A stretch of DNA of 64,000 nt, from the NCBI RefSeq assembly GCF_003945595.2, contig NW_024104451.1:752941-816940 (forward strand). Reading direction: 5' to 3'. Source of the DNA: Pipra filicauda. Its lineage: Eukaryota; Chordata; Aves; Passeriformes; Pipridae. Position 1 is the first letter of the stretch; each line of letters starts with the position of its first letter. The notes below the pieces were generated by a model that saw only the letters and a list, made by a program, of their open reading frames with translations, did not search any database and was not told where the DNA came from. Below, piece by piece: positions 35,870 to 48,800 of the stretch. The translations under genes were made by a program, and so were the position numbers.

Positions 35870-36880
35870 AAGAGCCCGCTGAAACCCCGCACGGCGCAGC
35901 ACCCGCTGCCTCACAACCACCCGGGGCCGACACGGCCGAGGAGCGGGGCAGCTACGGCGGGCACAGGCCACGACCCTGTGAAACACCCGGGGAAATGAAG
36001 AACAGTACGGGGGGCTTTTCATACAGCTCAGAAGCCACCGAACCTCCCCGTCCGAGCCCGGCCCAGTCCGCAGCCCCCGCCCAGCTGGGCAGGCTGGGGA
36101 GCAACACGAGCGAGGGGTTCACGGGGGGCAGCGCCGCCACCCAGAGGCACCTCGGACCCACGGGCGGGAGGAACGTGCCGGGAGGAGCCTGATGGCACTC
36201 GAGGACAGACACACGACTGTGCTGCGGCTGAGGAGCGGCGGTCCCGTGCGGCAGCGCTGGGCAAGGCTGGCGGGACCGAGACCCCCCGCCCAGCCTGGCC
36301 CACTGACCGCGGCCTTCGCGCTCCGGCTAAGTTGATCCCCCCGCAGCCGCCGTAGCCCCGAGTGGTGCCGGGAGATTGGCGGCGCGAGGGCTGCCGGGAC
36401 ATGTAGTCTGCCGGGCGGGCCGGTGCATTGGCGGCGCGTTCCCCGGCACCGCCCGGGAACTACAGGCGGCGGGAGCGGCGGGGCGCGCGCAGGGATGGCG
36501 GCCCCCTTGGTGCTGGTGGTGCTGGCGGCCGTGACGGTCCGCGCCGCGCTCTTCCGCTCCAGCCTCGCCGCCTTCATCGCCGAGCGCGTCGAGGTGGCGT
36601 CCCCGCTAAACGCCTGGAAGCGAGGTGAGCCCCGGCCAGCCCCCGCGGAGGGGCCAGACCCCCGCGCCGGGAGGGCAGGGCCTGGCCCCGGCCGGGCGCC
36701 GCGCTGGGAGCGGCTCCGCGGGGACAGCGCCGGGCCCCGCGCGTCCGGGCCCGAACCGGAGCTGCAGGGAATGGCCCCGGGCAGTCGTGCCCGGGAATAG
36801 CCGGTGCGAGGGGCGGGAGGGGCGCGGGGCCTGCGGCGCGCCGGGGCTGCGCTGGGCACACGTGGACACAGCGGTTGTGT
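35870..36880 (+). promoter_or_regulatory. PIGU: PIGU CpG-island promoter
   Basis: CpG-dense block covering the 5' flank, first exon and start of intron 1 of PIGU. No TATA box is seen. Two exact copies of ATTGGCGGCGCG (inverted CCAAT plus GC flank) lie at 36375-36386 and 36427-36438, 52 bp apart. Between them, on the minus strand, is a match to the known promoter motif ACTAYRNNNCCCR (36407-36395, ACTACATGTCCCG), which is related to ZNF143 sites. This is typical of a TATA-less housekeeping promoter with several start sites, probably around 36.40-36.47 kb, which agrees with the ubiquitous need for GPI anchoring. Confidence 0.85.
36495..36624 (+). CDS. PIGU: PIGU exon 1 (residues 1-43)
   Basis: Starts [10 protein letters not shown], an N-terminal hydrophobic stretch that should be the first membrane segment, and ends in NAWKR. 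The donor GTGAGC follows with phase 1. It lies inside the CpG island. Confidence 0.95.
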
Positions 36881-39800
36881 CACGCGTGTACACAAAGGGA
36901 GGCGAGATGAACCCGGCACTGAGCGTGTGGTTCCAGCAGCCTCGGCCGAGCCCGTGTGGTTGGGCTGTGTCTGCACAAACATTATCTCGCGGTGTGAATG
37001 CCACTGCACGGCTCCCGGTTCGCGCAGGGCTACTGTCGTTTTCCGGGTTCAGTTTGTGGCCCCGCACGTTGTTACCAACACAATTCAAAATCTCTTCTGA
37101 AGGCTGAGGTACAGTGCAGTTGGGGCTCTTCAGCGACATTCGTGTCTGTAGCATCTGAGCCCATTGGGAACCTAAATTCATTTAAAAGACAGCCCTTTGA
37201 GAAAATAGTACCCAGCTATTATATAGGTAAAAGTATTTGCAGTTCTGGGGTGGAAAAGAGTGGCCCAGAGTAATAAAGGTCAAAAGTACAAATACATTTG
37301 ATGACCTGAGGCCTCTGCTCCTCTGTATGAAGCACATCACACAATCAAATTTTTTAATCTTGCCTTAGACCATCTAGGTAGTAAGGAGAACACTTAAGGT
37401 CACTTCAAAGTTTGGGCTATCACCACACGGGGAGTTTGTGGCAGCCAGGATCTACTTGTCCAGTGTTTCACTGAACTGAGGCCTTTTATTGCTTCCTGCA
37501 GTCTCCTGCCTTTTCCCTCTGAGCAAATGAACCCATTTTCTTTGGCTCCTTTCATTGCATACACTGCTCAGCCCCAGGAAACCTTTGTGCTCAGGAAGGT
37601 GAAGATCCTATGGAAAAGCATGCAAATGCATTGCAGGGCAAGCTGTAATTCCATGATCTTGAAGAAGCCAAATTAAGGCTGTAAACTGTATTTTCAACAA
37701 GGAATTTTCAATAACAGATAAACCTTTCAGCATTGTGTGATGATATGTGTTCACTTCTGTTCTTCCATTGTAATTTTGGACATTTTAGGCCTCTCTCCAT
37801 CTAATTAGGCAGAACTGTTCAAATTCTATATTATGTTGTGGTTTGTTCTCTTAGAATTAAGTCCATTTCCATCATAGATGCCATGTGTCACCAAATAGGT
37901 GACTTAAAATCAGGCAATATCATACAGGGGATTTATATAGAGTTCAGTGTAAAAGATTTCACCTACAACATTTTTAGCTGAAACAAATAAATAGGTTATG
38001 AGTGCCCATGCAGGAATGTGCATGGGAGAGAATCAGTTCTAGTTAGCTGTTGGCTCTGTGAGGTTTAGTGTCATCCATTCAATGTGAGATTCTTACAAGT
38101 GTGGGTGTTTTAAAAGCTAAGGTTTTACCATCATGAGATCTGTCCCTTCCCACATTACGGGGTTCTAATGCAGGTATTTTGTCTGTGTTTCAGTGGTCGA
38201 AGGATTGGCTCTGCTGGATTTAGGGGTCTCGCCGTATTCTGGAGCTATTTTTCATGAGGTTGGTTTGCACGCTTTGTTTTAAATGCAATGTTCAAGTGTC
38301 ACGTGTCTTAGTATTGCAGCTTGCAGCCTGTCTTGTCCCAGAGGCTTTAGAGAACCTCAGCTCATGTAGTTGTTGTGCAATAGTTGTAATGACCAGCATG
38401 AGGAAATACAGTTAATCACAGACTGCAGGTGATAGATATCACAATATTTGTTACTGCATATAGAAAGTCTGAGGCAGGGGAGCTCTGTAATAAGTGAAAT
38501 ATTCTGTTCACATCCAGATGTTTCTGTCGGCAGAAGCCAGAGCAGGGAGACATTGTCACTGTGAGTGTGATACTGGGTACTGGGTAACAGTAGCTGGAGT
38601 TTCTGCATTTGCAGAAATATTAAGACTAGCACAAGCATGCAGTGTATTTATTCCTCATCTTGAAAGTGCCTCATTCCTAATGAGGAATGAGGCATTTTAA
38701 CTTAAGCACCCGTGGGGCTTTGTGCGCTCAAGTGATCTTATTGATATGAAGGTACACTCACACGTAGTGTCACCTAGGGTGAGGCAGGTACTTTGTATCC
38801 CTCTGAAAACTGGTTTCTTTTCAGTAAATTCTCCTTCTCTAGATACGGTTTTCTCCCAGACTGTGAAATACTTTCCCATGCTTATTTAGACATTATTTAT
38901 AAAGTATTTTAAAAGAAATCTATTGTCTCACAGTGAAGACTGAATTTACAGCATGTAAATACAGTACTTCCAGATTAAGCTTTTGTGCAATAGGAATAAT
39001 TCAGAAACATGCTTTTCCTCTTACCCTAGAAGGGAAAAGCTGTGGGAGCAAGAGGATGATAGGACTGTAATCCTACTGCTTTATGTTTTCAACATCTTTC
39101 TTATTTTTGCATTATAAAACACTAATCTAAACAACAGGCTCAACAGTGAAACCAGCTATGTAGGAAGTCTTTCAAAAGTACCTGCAGACATCCTGAAAAA
39201 AAATAGATTCTATAGGAAAAAAGCCACTTTCTAAAGCTGGTTTTTGTATGCTTTCTATTGTAAGTCTATCACTAGTAGCAGAATTGAAAAGTTGGAATAG
39301 AGTACAATTTTCAAAGTTGATGGTGTCTTTAATAAAGTGTATTGAAGACTCTGCAAGGAATAAGGCCAGTAAATGTGCTTTGATTAATCACTTAGCTCTG
39401 AAGTACCAATGCTGGAGAAGAGGCCAAAGAAAATTACTTTTGGCAGTGTCTTGCAGTACTAAGTGTTTCTCATCAAATTAATGGTGTATTTTATCTGGAC
39501 AGTATTTGACATGGATTTCCCTTCTGTTCTCTTTTAGACCCCTCTGATAATCTATCTCTTTCACTTCCTGATTGAATATGCTGAACTGGTGTTCATGGTA
39601 AGTGTTCCTGGAAAGCTCCTCTTGAAAGGCCCCTTTCAGGGAAATGCTGAGTGTGATTTCAGTCCTGCAGGAATCGGGGACCTTCAGCCTCTCTGTAGCT
39701 CATATTCCTGCTGAGCTCGCATTTAATTAGAAAGGCAGCTTTGCCTGTACAAACCCACTTTTCAGGCTTTTCACTTCTTGTACATATTCCTTCTTTTTTG

Positions 39801-42800
39801 TGAGTTCTTGCTTAGATAAGTATCCCCACAGAGGGATAGGAAGGTGTCATTTCAGATTTCAAAGGTTACCTCTTACAGGTAACAAAATACTTTGTCCCCC
39901 CAGCCTAATCCTTACACTGCTGCTTCTGACTAAACCCACTGCCAAATCCCAGGCCTGCAAAGAGCACAGATGGGTTCATCCTCCAAATGTCTCTTGTAAA
40001 TTGTTCTCCTAGTTCTGCATAATTCAGGACAGAAATCCTATAGCTGGCTGCAATGGCACCCAGTGGAGCCTCTGTCCCCAGGTCCCTGCCAGGCAGGGCT
40101 CGTGCAGAGATAACAGCCTTCTGCCCTGGGCTAGTGCTGGTTGTTCAGATGACTGCGCTGCTGCCTCGGAAGTTTAGGACAGTTCAAGGTGCTGCTGGAT
40201 TAATGACCAGAGGGGTTTAACCAGCTGGGCACTGCCCCAGCGTTGCCTGTGCTCTAACTAGACCAGTGATTCTCTCTATTACCCTCACTTGCTTCAATTT
40301 CTTTCCTCTTAATTCCCCATTCTCTTGTTTTGTAAATATTTGTTACAGTTCATGCCTGCAAGGTGAACCTGTGGTGTGTGAGGGCACTGTACAAATCAGC
40401 AATCCAGTGTTTTTAAAGCTTGTGTTTTCTTCCCATGAGCTGAGTCAGATTAGCTTCCTTTTTCTCTATTTGTTTATTTTGCTTACAATCAGTCTGTCTA
40501 TCCCTTGCTTTTTTAGGTAACTGATGTGCTAACTGCTGTTGCCCTTTACTTGGCCATCCAGGACTTCAACAAAGTTGTGGTAAGCTGACTTCCCAGTGTT
40601 GCTGGTCCTCTTCTCCCAGCAAATACCTTGTACCAAAGAAAACACATGCCAGAGGATGCAGTATCAATTCCTTGTTGCAGTAAATCTGGTCATATTTTAA
40701 TGATAAACAAACATGAGGACTCAGTGTGGTAAACAACTGAGGTATTTTAAGTTTTGTTGTGGCACTATTACAGTATGGAATCACACTGCATGTGAATGAT
40801 GATCACAGTAGTGTACAATCTTCTACAGCCTGAATGTTTTACCTTGGAGAGGGTCTCTTTGCACAGAGCATGAGGTAATACACAGACTAGAAATGTGTAA
40901 AGGAAGAAATAAAAACGTCCAAGGCTGCGTCCAAGGATCATTCTAATGAGCATGGTGAGAGTCTAACATCAAGTATTACTCGTTCCCTTCAAATTACAAG
41001 TACGTGTATTTGGAGGGGAGTGATTACTCCCAGCTCTCTCTCATATGTAGCTCAAAGAACATTTTGTGTAAGCAATGCTGTGCTCTCTGCAATTCCAGAG
41101 GGGCAGGGATTCACTATCAGCATCAACAGGGAGGCTACATTTTCTACAGCATCTGTGTGGTCTCCCATCCAGCTATGTGCTTGTTCCTTGTCCTCTGACA
41201 TTGAGGTTGAAGAAATAACTCACAATAGAACTGCAGACATGTAAAAATCTCACGTGAGTTACTTTGCTTGTTGAGATTTATTGCCAGCATCTCTGTCTTT
41301 CTGTCTCACCATGACATAGTTCCGTAGGTTCATATTTCAGATTTCTCTTTTGTCTCCATGGAGAGCCTCAGAGAACAAGATAAATGAAAGAGAGATTTAG
41401 TCTAGAGATATCCATCTTCAAAATAATAAAGACTGCATACTTCTGAATCTTGGGTTTTCAGTGGCTTGTGTGTTGAACTACGAATTTAAAAAGTCAGCTT
41501 TTCATTAGAGATCCAGACTGGCATTAGGAAGATTGAGAGTGTTCAACTCTGATGTGGTGAATTCATTGTCCGCTGACACAGGTAATTAAGGAAGTTCAAA
41601 TAAGTAGACATTATCTGCTTTCTCTTGAGTCTCATTTCAGTCGTTAAGTATTTGGGAAAGGAGAGGGTGTTTTGCTCTGTTTGTACAACTCCTCACATAA
41701 CTAGAGTTTTGGCTCACAGCTGGGGCTCAGATATGCTCTACAGTAATAGAAACCCCATGTAATTGGCTGAGTAATATGAGATAGAATTACACAAGTAATA
41801 TGAAACCGTGGTTTTCCTCTCCTGACAGTCTTTGATCATTCTCCCTTGTTCAGTTCAAAAAGCAGAAGCTCCTAATAGAGCTGGATAAATATGCACCAGA
41901 TGTGGCGGAGCTCGTCCAGACACCCATGGAGATGCACTACATCCCCCTCAAGGTAGCACTATTGTAAGTATTGCTCTTGTAGGCTGCAGGGGGCTGCTTT
42001 GGTTCCTCAGCTCCCTTTGGGTTTTATTTTTCTCATTTGGGGCTTCAACATTAGTTGAAGGTTGTTTTTTTTTTCCCCAGAAATTCTGAATTTCCTATTG
42101 GCCCTGAATACTCAGTTAGAAAGTAAAAAGCAGATGCATTAGCACGTTTGTTGCCAGCAAGTAAATTTACTCAGGCCCTCTAAGACAGGCTGAGCAGCAT
42201 AAGGTCATTAATTTGGTAGCAAGAATGTTGTATCTTCGCAGATCACATCCCCCCTTATTTTACGTGTATACTAATGTTATCAAAATTGATTCTGTGCCTT
42301 CCAAATGGTGTCTTTTCAGAAAAATTAGGAGAATTTTTGAGCAGTTGGACAAAATGCATGCTGAATATCACAACCTGAATATCCCAAATTCCTTATTACA
42401 GTTCAAAGATATTTTCAGGTCGTCATCTTATTAATTTCATGTCTTGGTGTTTCTCTGTATACTAAACATTTTTTTATTTCAGAAGACTTCAACTGAAATA
42501 AATCATATACAAGCAAGATACCTACTGTTAAAGAATTTTTAATTGGTATTTTGACACAGAGAAATTATCTGAATTATTCTGTGTCAGAGAGAGTTCTCCA
42601 TTAGATAAGTTTTTATTTTTTCTCATTTCCTTATGAATTTTTTAAATGTCAAATTCCCCATGGCAAGAAGGGTAGAGTGGGTAAATTGCAGCCTGTTTTG
42701 CTCATTACCACCGCAAAGCTGGCATTAAATTGTACCTGTCCTGCTGTAGGCTGGCCCTGTAAAAACACTGAAAAAGACAGACTGAAGCTCAGAGAAGTAG

Positions 42801-45800
42801 GAAAATACAAAGAGATAATTAGGAAATCATCAGCCCTGTCTACTCACTCTGATGATTAATTTAGTTATTAGCAAAGCTGATGGGTACATTAGGGTTATTG
42901 TATTAGCTTATTGTATTGGTAGTCCTTCCAAACCTTTTTCTGTGCTCTGAACCTAGTTAAATGAAATTACTGTAATTCTCATTTCCAAAGGGAGCTGGCA
43001 TCCTTGCCAACTGAAGTGTGGCTGCATTCTGGAGGGTAAAGGTATTCAGAGTTTGCTGTCTTTCTATAATTCCAGTTGAAATGTGCTAAACTTGCATAGC
43101 TGGCGGGTTTTGTGCTCACATCAGGCCACGGTGAATATAAATGATTGCTCTGCCACAGCAGGAGACTGGTGCGCTTGGGTTGGGGGAAACTCTGCTCGTG
43201 TCTCAGAATTTGTTTCCGTCTTACCTTCTTATACTTCTGCAGAGTAGATGTGAGTAGCATGAAAACTTTGCTTTGGACCCAGTAATCCTAGATCTGGATG
43301 ACTAAATGTACAGTGTTTCTGGAAAGCAAAAAAACACTTTTGGTAGTTGTTTTCTAGGCTGGAACTTGCATTTTGGAGATCTTCCCAACTCTCCTTTCTG
43401 CAGTAGGCTCCCTGTGGCCACTGTGTCCAGGGCTGCAATCCAAAGGTCTGTTTTTTCCTCCAGATCGAGGAACCTGTTCAGCTGAGTTAATTTGCTGATG
43501 AGAGGATCCCATCAACTGTAAATAAAATGCATCTGTTTTTTCTTTGAACATCTCTTTAATTAGATGCTGTCTCCTTTGCATGTAACCTGAGCTTTGCTCT
43601 TTTTCAGCTACCTGTTAAACCCCTTCTCTGTGATGTCTTGTGTGGCAAAGTCCACCTGCGCCATCAACAACTCTGTCATTGCATTCTTCATTTTAGCTAC
43701 AATAAAAGGTAACACAATGCATAAAAGAGGGTTCTTTATGACTTTCTAGGAAGATTATAAATGTAGCAAAAATGAAATCCAGATGGAACTTTACAGATAA
43801 GATTGCTACAAGGATCTCAGTAAAACACAGCAGAAACAGGACTGGAGCAAAGTCAAAGTTCCACCTGAATCCTGAGATTAAGAGACTGTTATTTGGCTTT
43901 CACTCACAGTTGTAAATATGGTTTGAAATGAACTAATTGAGCTTTGGGGAAACAGAAGAGTAACCAAAGGCCCATACCAGCACAGCTGAATAGATTATGT
44001 CAGAATAACTGTTTCATTCGTCTCGTGCATAATGCCAGCTTTCTGTTTCTTTTATGACTCTCCAGTGCTAAAATCTTTTAGCATATGTGATTTGTACTAG
44101 TCACCTAATTTTGAGAGTTCTCTGCTGGATCAGAGGAAAGGTCACTCTGATCTCATCTCCAGCAGGGCCCAGACCCAACCACTGAGAAAAAAAAGCTGCT
44201 ATAGATGGTTTTTATTAGTGTTTCCAAAAGGAAGTTTTCCTGTAATTATTGGGTAGTTGAGTCAGGAGGGACTTCCATTTTTAAAGTATTTACAATAGCA
44301 AACAAGTGGGGTCTGTTAAGTTAAACTGATTTTTTAACTGTTCACTGATACCCTAAGACCAATACTTTGGTCATAGACAAAACTGTAGTAACTGTCTCTT
44401 GTGGTTTCTCCCTGACTGCGAATGTGGCCACCTGGGCTTTAAAGTGGACAAAGAGAATATCAGGTTATGACTGATTTCTGGGAATCAATTCTATAGATCT
44501 GTGCAGAATTGAACACTCAATAAAGTAGAGGATGGGGAGGTTTCTGTCAGGAGAGTGTAGTTGCAGAGTAGAGAAGGCTCATCACCAGATAACCCTCTGT
44601 TTTCTCTTTCAAAGGTGAAACAGAGAGAAGCTCTCCGAGTGTGTGATGTCAGGCTGGCAGTTGGGCCAGTGCACTGAGTCAGGGTTCTTGCTGTCTAAGC
44701 TGCATTGTTACAGAGGCCTTCCATCTAGTCTATAGCTATAACCGGGCTTGTATTTTTGTTGTTTAACCTGAGACCTTTTGGACTTGATTTCTGATGTTGG
44801 CAGGTGGGAAATGTAAGTACTCAGCACTGAGCTCAGAGACACCTCAAATAAAGCTGCTTCAGTAAAGGCATTCATATTTTTGAGACCACTTGGAAAAGCT
44901 GTGCTAATCCTTTCTATGCCTCAGTTTTGGCTAATGCCACTTCATTCCTTCAGCTGCAGACGTTCACTTGCTCCCTGGCTCAGAGCTTTGCTGAGGCCCT
45001 GACACATTCTGGTGTTGGGGTTATCCAGCACGCCCACTGTAACAGCTCTTACATGCAGAGATGACATTAACAGCAGCCAACATGGTCTCTATATAGACTG
45101 AGTTACGTTAATCTCTTTCTGTATGTGAATGCCAGGAGATACAAACCAGTCAGTGGTTCCTTCATATGGAATCAGTCATTCTCCATTCAAAATGTAGTTA
45201 ACAAGAGGACACTCTCCAGGATACATTCTGCTAAAAACTCCTTTAAGTAGTGTCCTGATATTTGTGAATCCCCTGTAGAGGGTTATGTATTTCTTCCCAT
45301 TTGGACTTCCTGTCTGTATGGCTGTTAATAGTAGAATTTCCTTACAAATGAACATTTTTTGTCTTTGCAGGTAGTGCCTTCCTCAGTGCTGTGTTCCTGG
45401 CCTTAGCAACATACCAGTCACTCTACCCTCTCACACTGTTTGCTCCAGCCCTTCTTTACCTTCTGCAGGTAGATGATTTCTAACTGCTAGTACCCATTGT
45501 CTTCTTGTAGCTGTTCAGGGACAGTCCTTGGCTACTGAGAGGGGAGTCAGGCACATGCAGAGTTTCAGAAAAAGTGACTATCCTCAAGCCACGGCAAGTT
45601 GGAAACCTTAATGGGAATGCCTGTGAGTGGAGAGAAGGGAGCAGTAAGCCATCTACAGAACTTGCCCAAAATAAGTCCTGTTCTTTGTGTCATGTGAATA
45701 GCAATGAGGGTTTTAGTGCTGGAGAAGTTCCCTTGCACTGACATGGATTACTGAGCTGTGTTAGTGTGAGGAACTGTGTGTTTGAATTACTCAAACTCAG

Positions 45801-48800
45801 AAATGCTGATTTGGGGTTTAGTGGTAAAAGGCATGTGCTTGTGAAAGGGACTGGTTGTTCTTTCTCCCTCTCCATTAACAGGACCCCTGAATTCCAGCAG
45901 GGCCGACCTTGCTAATTTTATTCTGCTGTGGGAGCAGGTGAGGCTGTGACCACCAGCAGAGACTCAGCCCACTTCACAAGTCACTTTGAGATCATTTTTA
46001 TTATTTTTACCCTTCTGAAATCCTGCTGTTGTGTGCTTCACCAGTCTTTCTTGGTTGCTTTTGATGATGATTTTTATAGCTCATCTTAACTACGGGTTCA
46101 TTACAGCATATTCTTAAATCTCTGAGCTTCCAAACAGAATGAGAGCCAGTTCTAGTTCATTTACTTTCTCTGACTAGCTGACATGAATGTCTCTTACTTT
46201 TTTTCAGAAATTTTGTTATTATTACTCTTTGCAAGACAGGAACTTCTGCCGAGTCAGTGTTGCTATTTTAGTTTGGTAATTTTTAAGAGAATTTGCTTTA
46301 TGTATTTTACATTTTGGTCTCATTTGTTCTCTTTTAACTTTATTCAAAGTAAATTGGGAGTAAAGTACAAGCATTATACATCACATTCACAAGTAACAAG
46401 TGCTTTGATATGTGATTGCCTAATTTGCAACTTTTAAAGGCAATCATGCCTTTTATCCAAATTTGTAAATGAACTTTCCTGCATTCTTTGTGCAGAACTA
46501 AATCACTTTTCTCCAGCACTTTCCAATCTGTCCTGCCAAAAATTGTTGGTAAACTTGCTTGCATTGTTCCAACAAGTGATGTTAGACACGCTGTGACTGA
46601 GAAAGCAGAGCGTGCTTTGCACAGAGCCCACAGCAGTTAGGACAGGCTCTCTGCACATCTCCTGCCATTGCAAACCCCAGTACCCAGTGGAAAAGCCACA
46701 TCACTGCCCGGAGCTGCAGAACTCTGAGTGATTCCCAAAGGTGTTTGCCCCTCTGTATTTCTGTGCAAATGTGTTCAGGGGAGCAGTTGGAATGAGGTAC
46801 CCGTATGTCATGTTATGTGACAAGGGCTTGTGGTTGACTTGTGATGAGGACATGTGGCAGTGGCAGGACTGCAGCAGTTGTCTTTGAGGAAGCAACCTTT
46901 CAGAGGGGCTCCTTGGTGCATAGGAACCTACTGGATGTCCTCTTTCCCTGATGTTAGCAGAGCAGGGTGGTGGAGACCTGGCACCACAGGATGGTGGGTC
47001 ATGGAGCAGGGCTTTCAGTCAGCCCGTTGAGTGGGCTCATGCAGTAGAAGACAGGCAGCAGTGCAGTATTGCAGACATGTCAGATACAAGTGTAGCTCTG
47101 AGGAGCTGTGTGTAAATTGTACACAGGGTGCATGAGACATGACTGCAAGGAGAAATGACCAGCTTTGCTGCTGTATTTTCAAGCACAGTTCTGGAAACAC
47201 GTGCAGTGTGAATGAGTTAATTAGCCAGAGTGAAGAACATCAAGCAAATTATGCTTGAGAGCTGCTCCTTCCAGTGCCATAGTGCCAGTGTTTGATGCTT
47301 TCTGTCATCGGTTTAAGATGATGTGCTGAACGCTCAGGCTTTCTTGTGACTCTCCACCTGACAAGATGCTTCTGTTTCACTTCCAGCGTCAGTTCATACC
47401 CATCAAACTGAAAAGCAAAAGCTTCTGGCTCTACACCATGCAGTATGCATCCCTCTACCTGTGCAGCCTTGTAGTGATCATCTGCCTCTCCTTCTTCCTC
47501 CTCAACTCCTGGGACTTTATCCCATCTGTTTACGGGTTTATGTGAGTATAAGGATTCTTACTGGTAGTGTTGTTTCTTGTCCATCACACATGCCTGACCC
47601 AAGAAGTGTGGGATCTGTGATTTACTGGCAGTGCAAGAAAAGAAAGAATATATGAAGGAGAGCAGCCAACTTCTGTTAATTAACAGCAAAAATTAAAGAC
47701 AGGAGGTGTTTTCCACTGAGTTGATTGGAAATGGGTTTCACTGTTGAGCTACCGTGGCTGTGAAATTTTCGTCTCTGGAGAAATGTCTGTTTTGGGATGC
47801 TTTAAATCCTGCTGGGGCATTGGGAAGAATTCACCAGTAGGATTTAAACCTACTCTCCACATTTTGTCACCCCTTTGTTTTCTCTTCCATAGGTTTACAA
47901 TTTAGGTCCTTCATCCAGTAGCATAAAATGATTAATTAATGTAACAGAAGCAGGGCAGTGGAAAACAACCATTTAAAAATTTACTTTGACTTTTCTTTTC
48001 AGCCTTTCTGTTCCAGATCTGACACCCAATATTGGCCTTTTCTGGTACTTCTTTGCAGAGATGTTTGAACACTTCAGTCTTTTCTTCGTATGTGTGTTTC
48101 AAATCAATGTGTTCTTCTACACCATTCCCTTGGCAATAAAGCTAAAGTAAGTATGAGTGCATTTCTCTGCTACTTTTATTACTCTTAAGTTGTCCAGTGG
48201 AACCTTATAATGCTGGAATCAGATGTCTCTATCTACGAACCTGAAAGATTTTTAACAGGGTCTGCCCTCCTCATTTCCCATAGTTTCAGTTTCTGTTCCT
48301 CTTAAATAGACTTGGGCTCTGCAATGCCAAAATGTTGCAAGCATCAAAAGAGAAAGCAGAAATAGAGGCTGTAGAGGTGCCTGCTCCTTGCCAGCATAAA
48401 CCAGTGTAGTCAGAAAGCAAGAACTCCTGACTGGAACCTTAAGTTCTTTATTGTCAGAAAAAAGTGAAAATTTGGGGACTCTCCTAGCTGACTGCACTGA
48501 CAACGTTAGCCTTCTTTCTGCTAAAAACAGCCATTAACACACCTGGACTTTCAGTGAACGACATGATGGTGTACCAGCAAGATAACTCTGGGATTCTGCA
48601 AATCACCGTCAGAGGGGAAGTGCTGATTGCGTTTGATGAATAAGACAGAGCTGGGGAGAAGCAGTGCAGGTGACTGATAGTATAAATGTGTGTTGGGTGA
48701 GGCCCACGGTTTCTGGGTGAGGGCAGTGGGCAGTGGGCCTGACACTGCTGCTCTGCAGAGCAGCTCCATCTGCCCCACTCAGCACTCGAGTCTTGTCTGG

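Noticed and set aside
36119..37181. Long minus-strand open frames over the PIGU CpG island (296 and 191 codons).
   Set aside because: High GC removes stop codons by chance. They are antisense to the PIGU promoter and first exon and show no protein family features.
46055..46075. A C/D-box snoRNA in PIGU intron 7 (TGATGATGA).
   Set aside because: No D box (CTGA) with terminal stem at a suitable distance.
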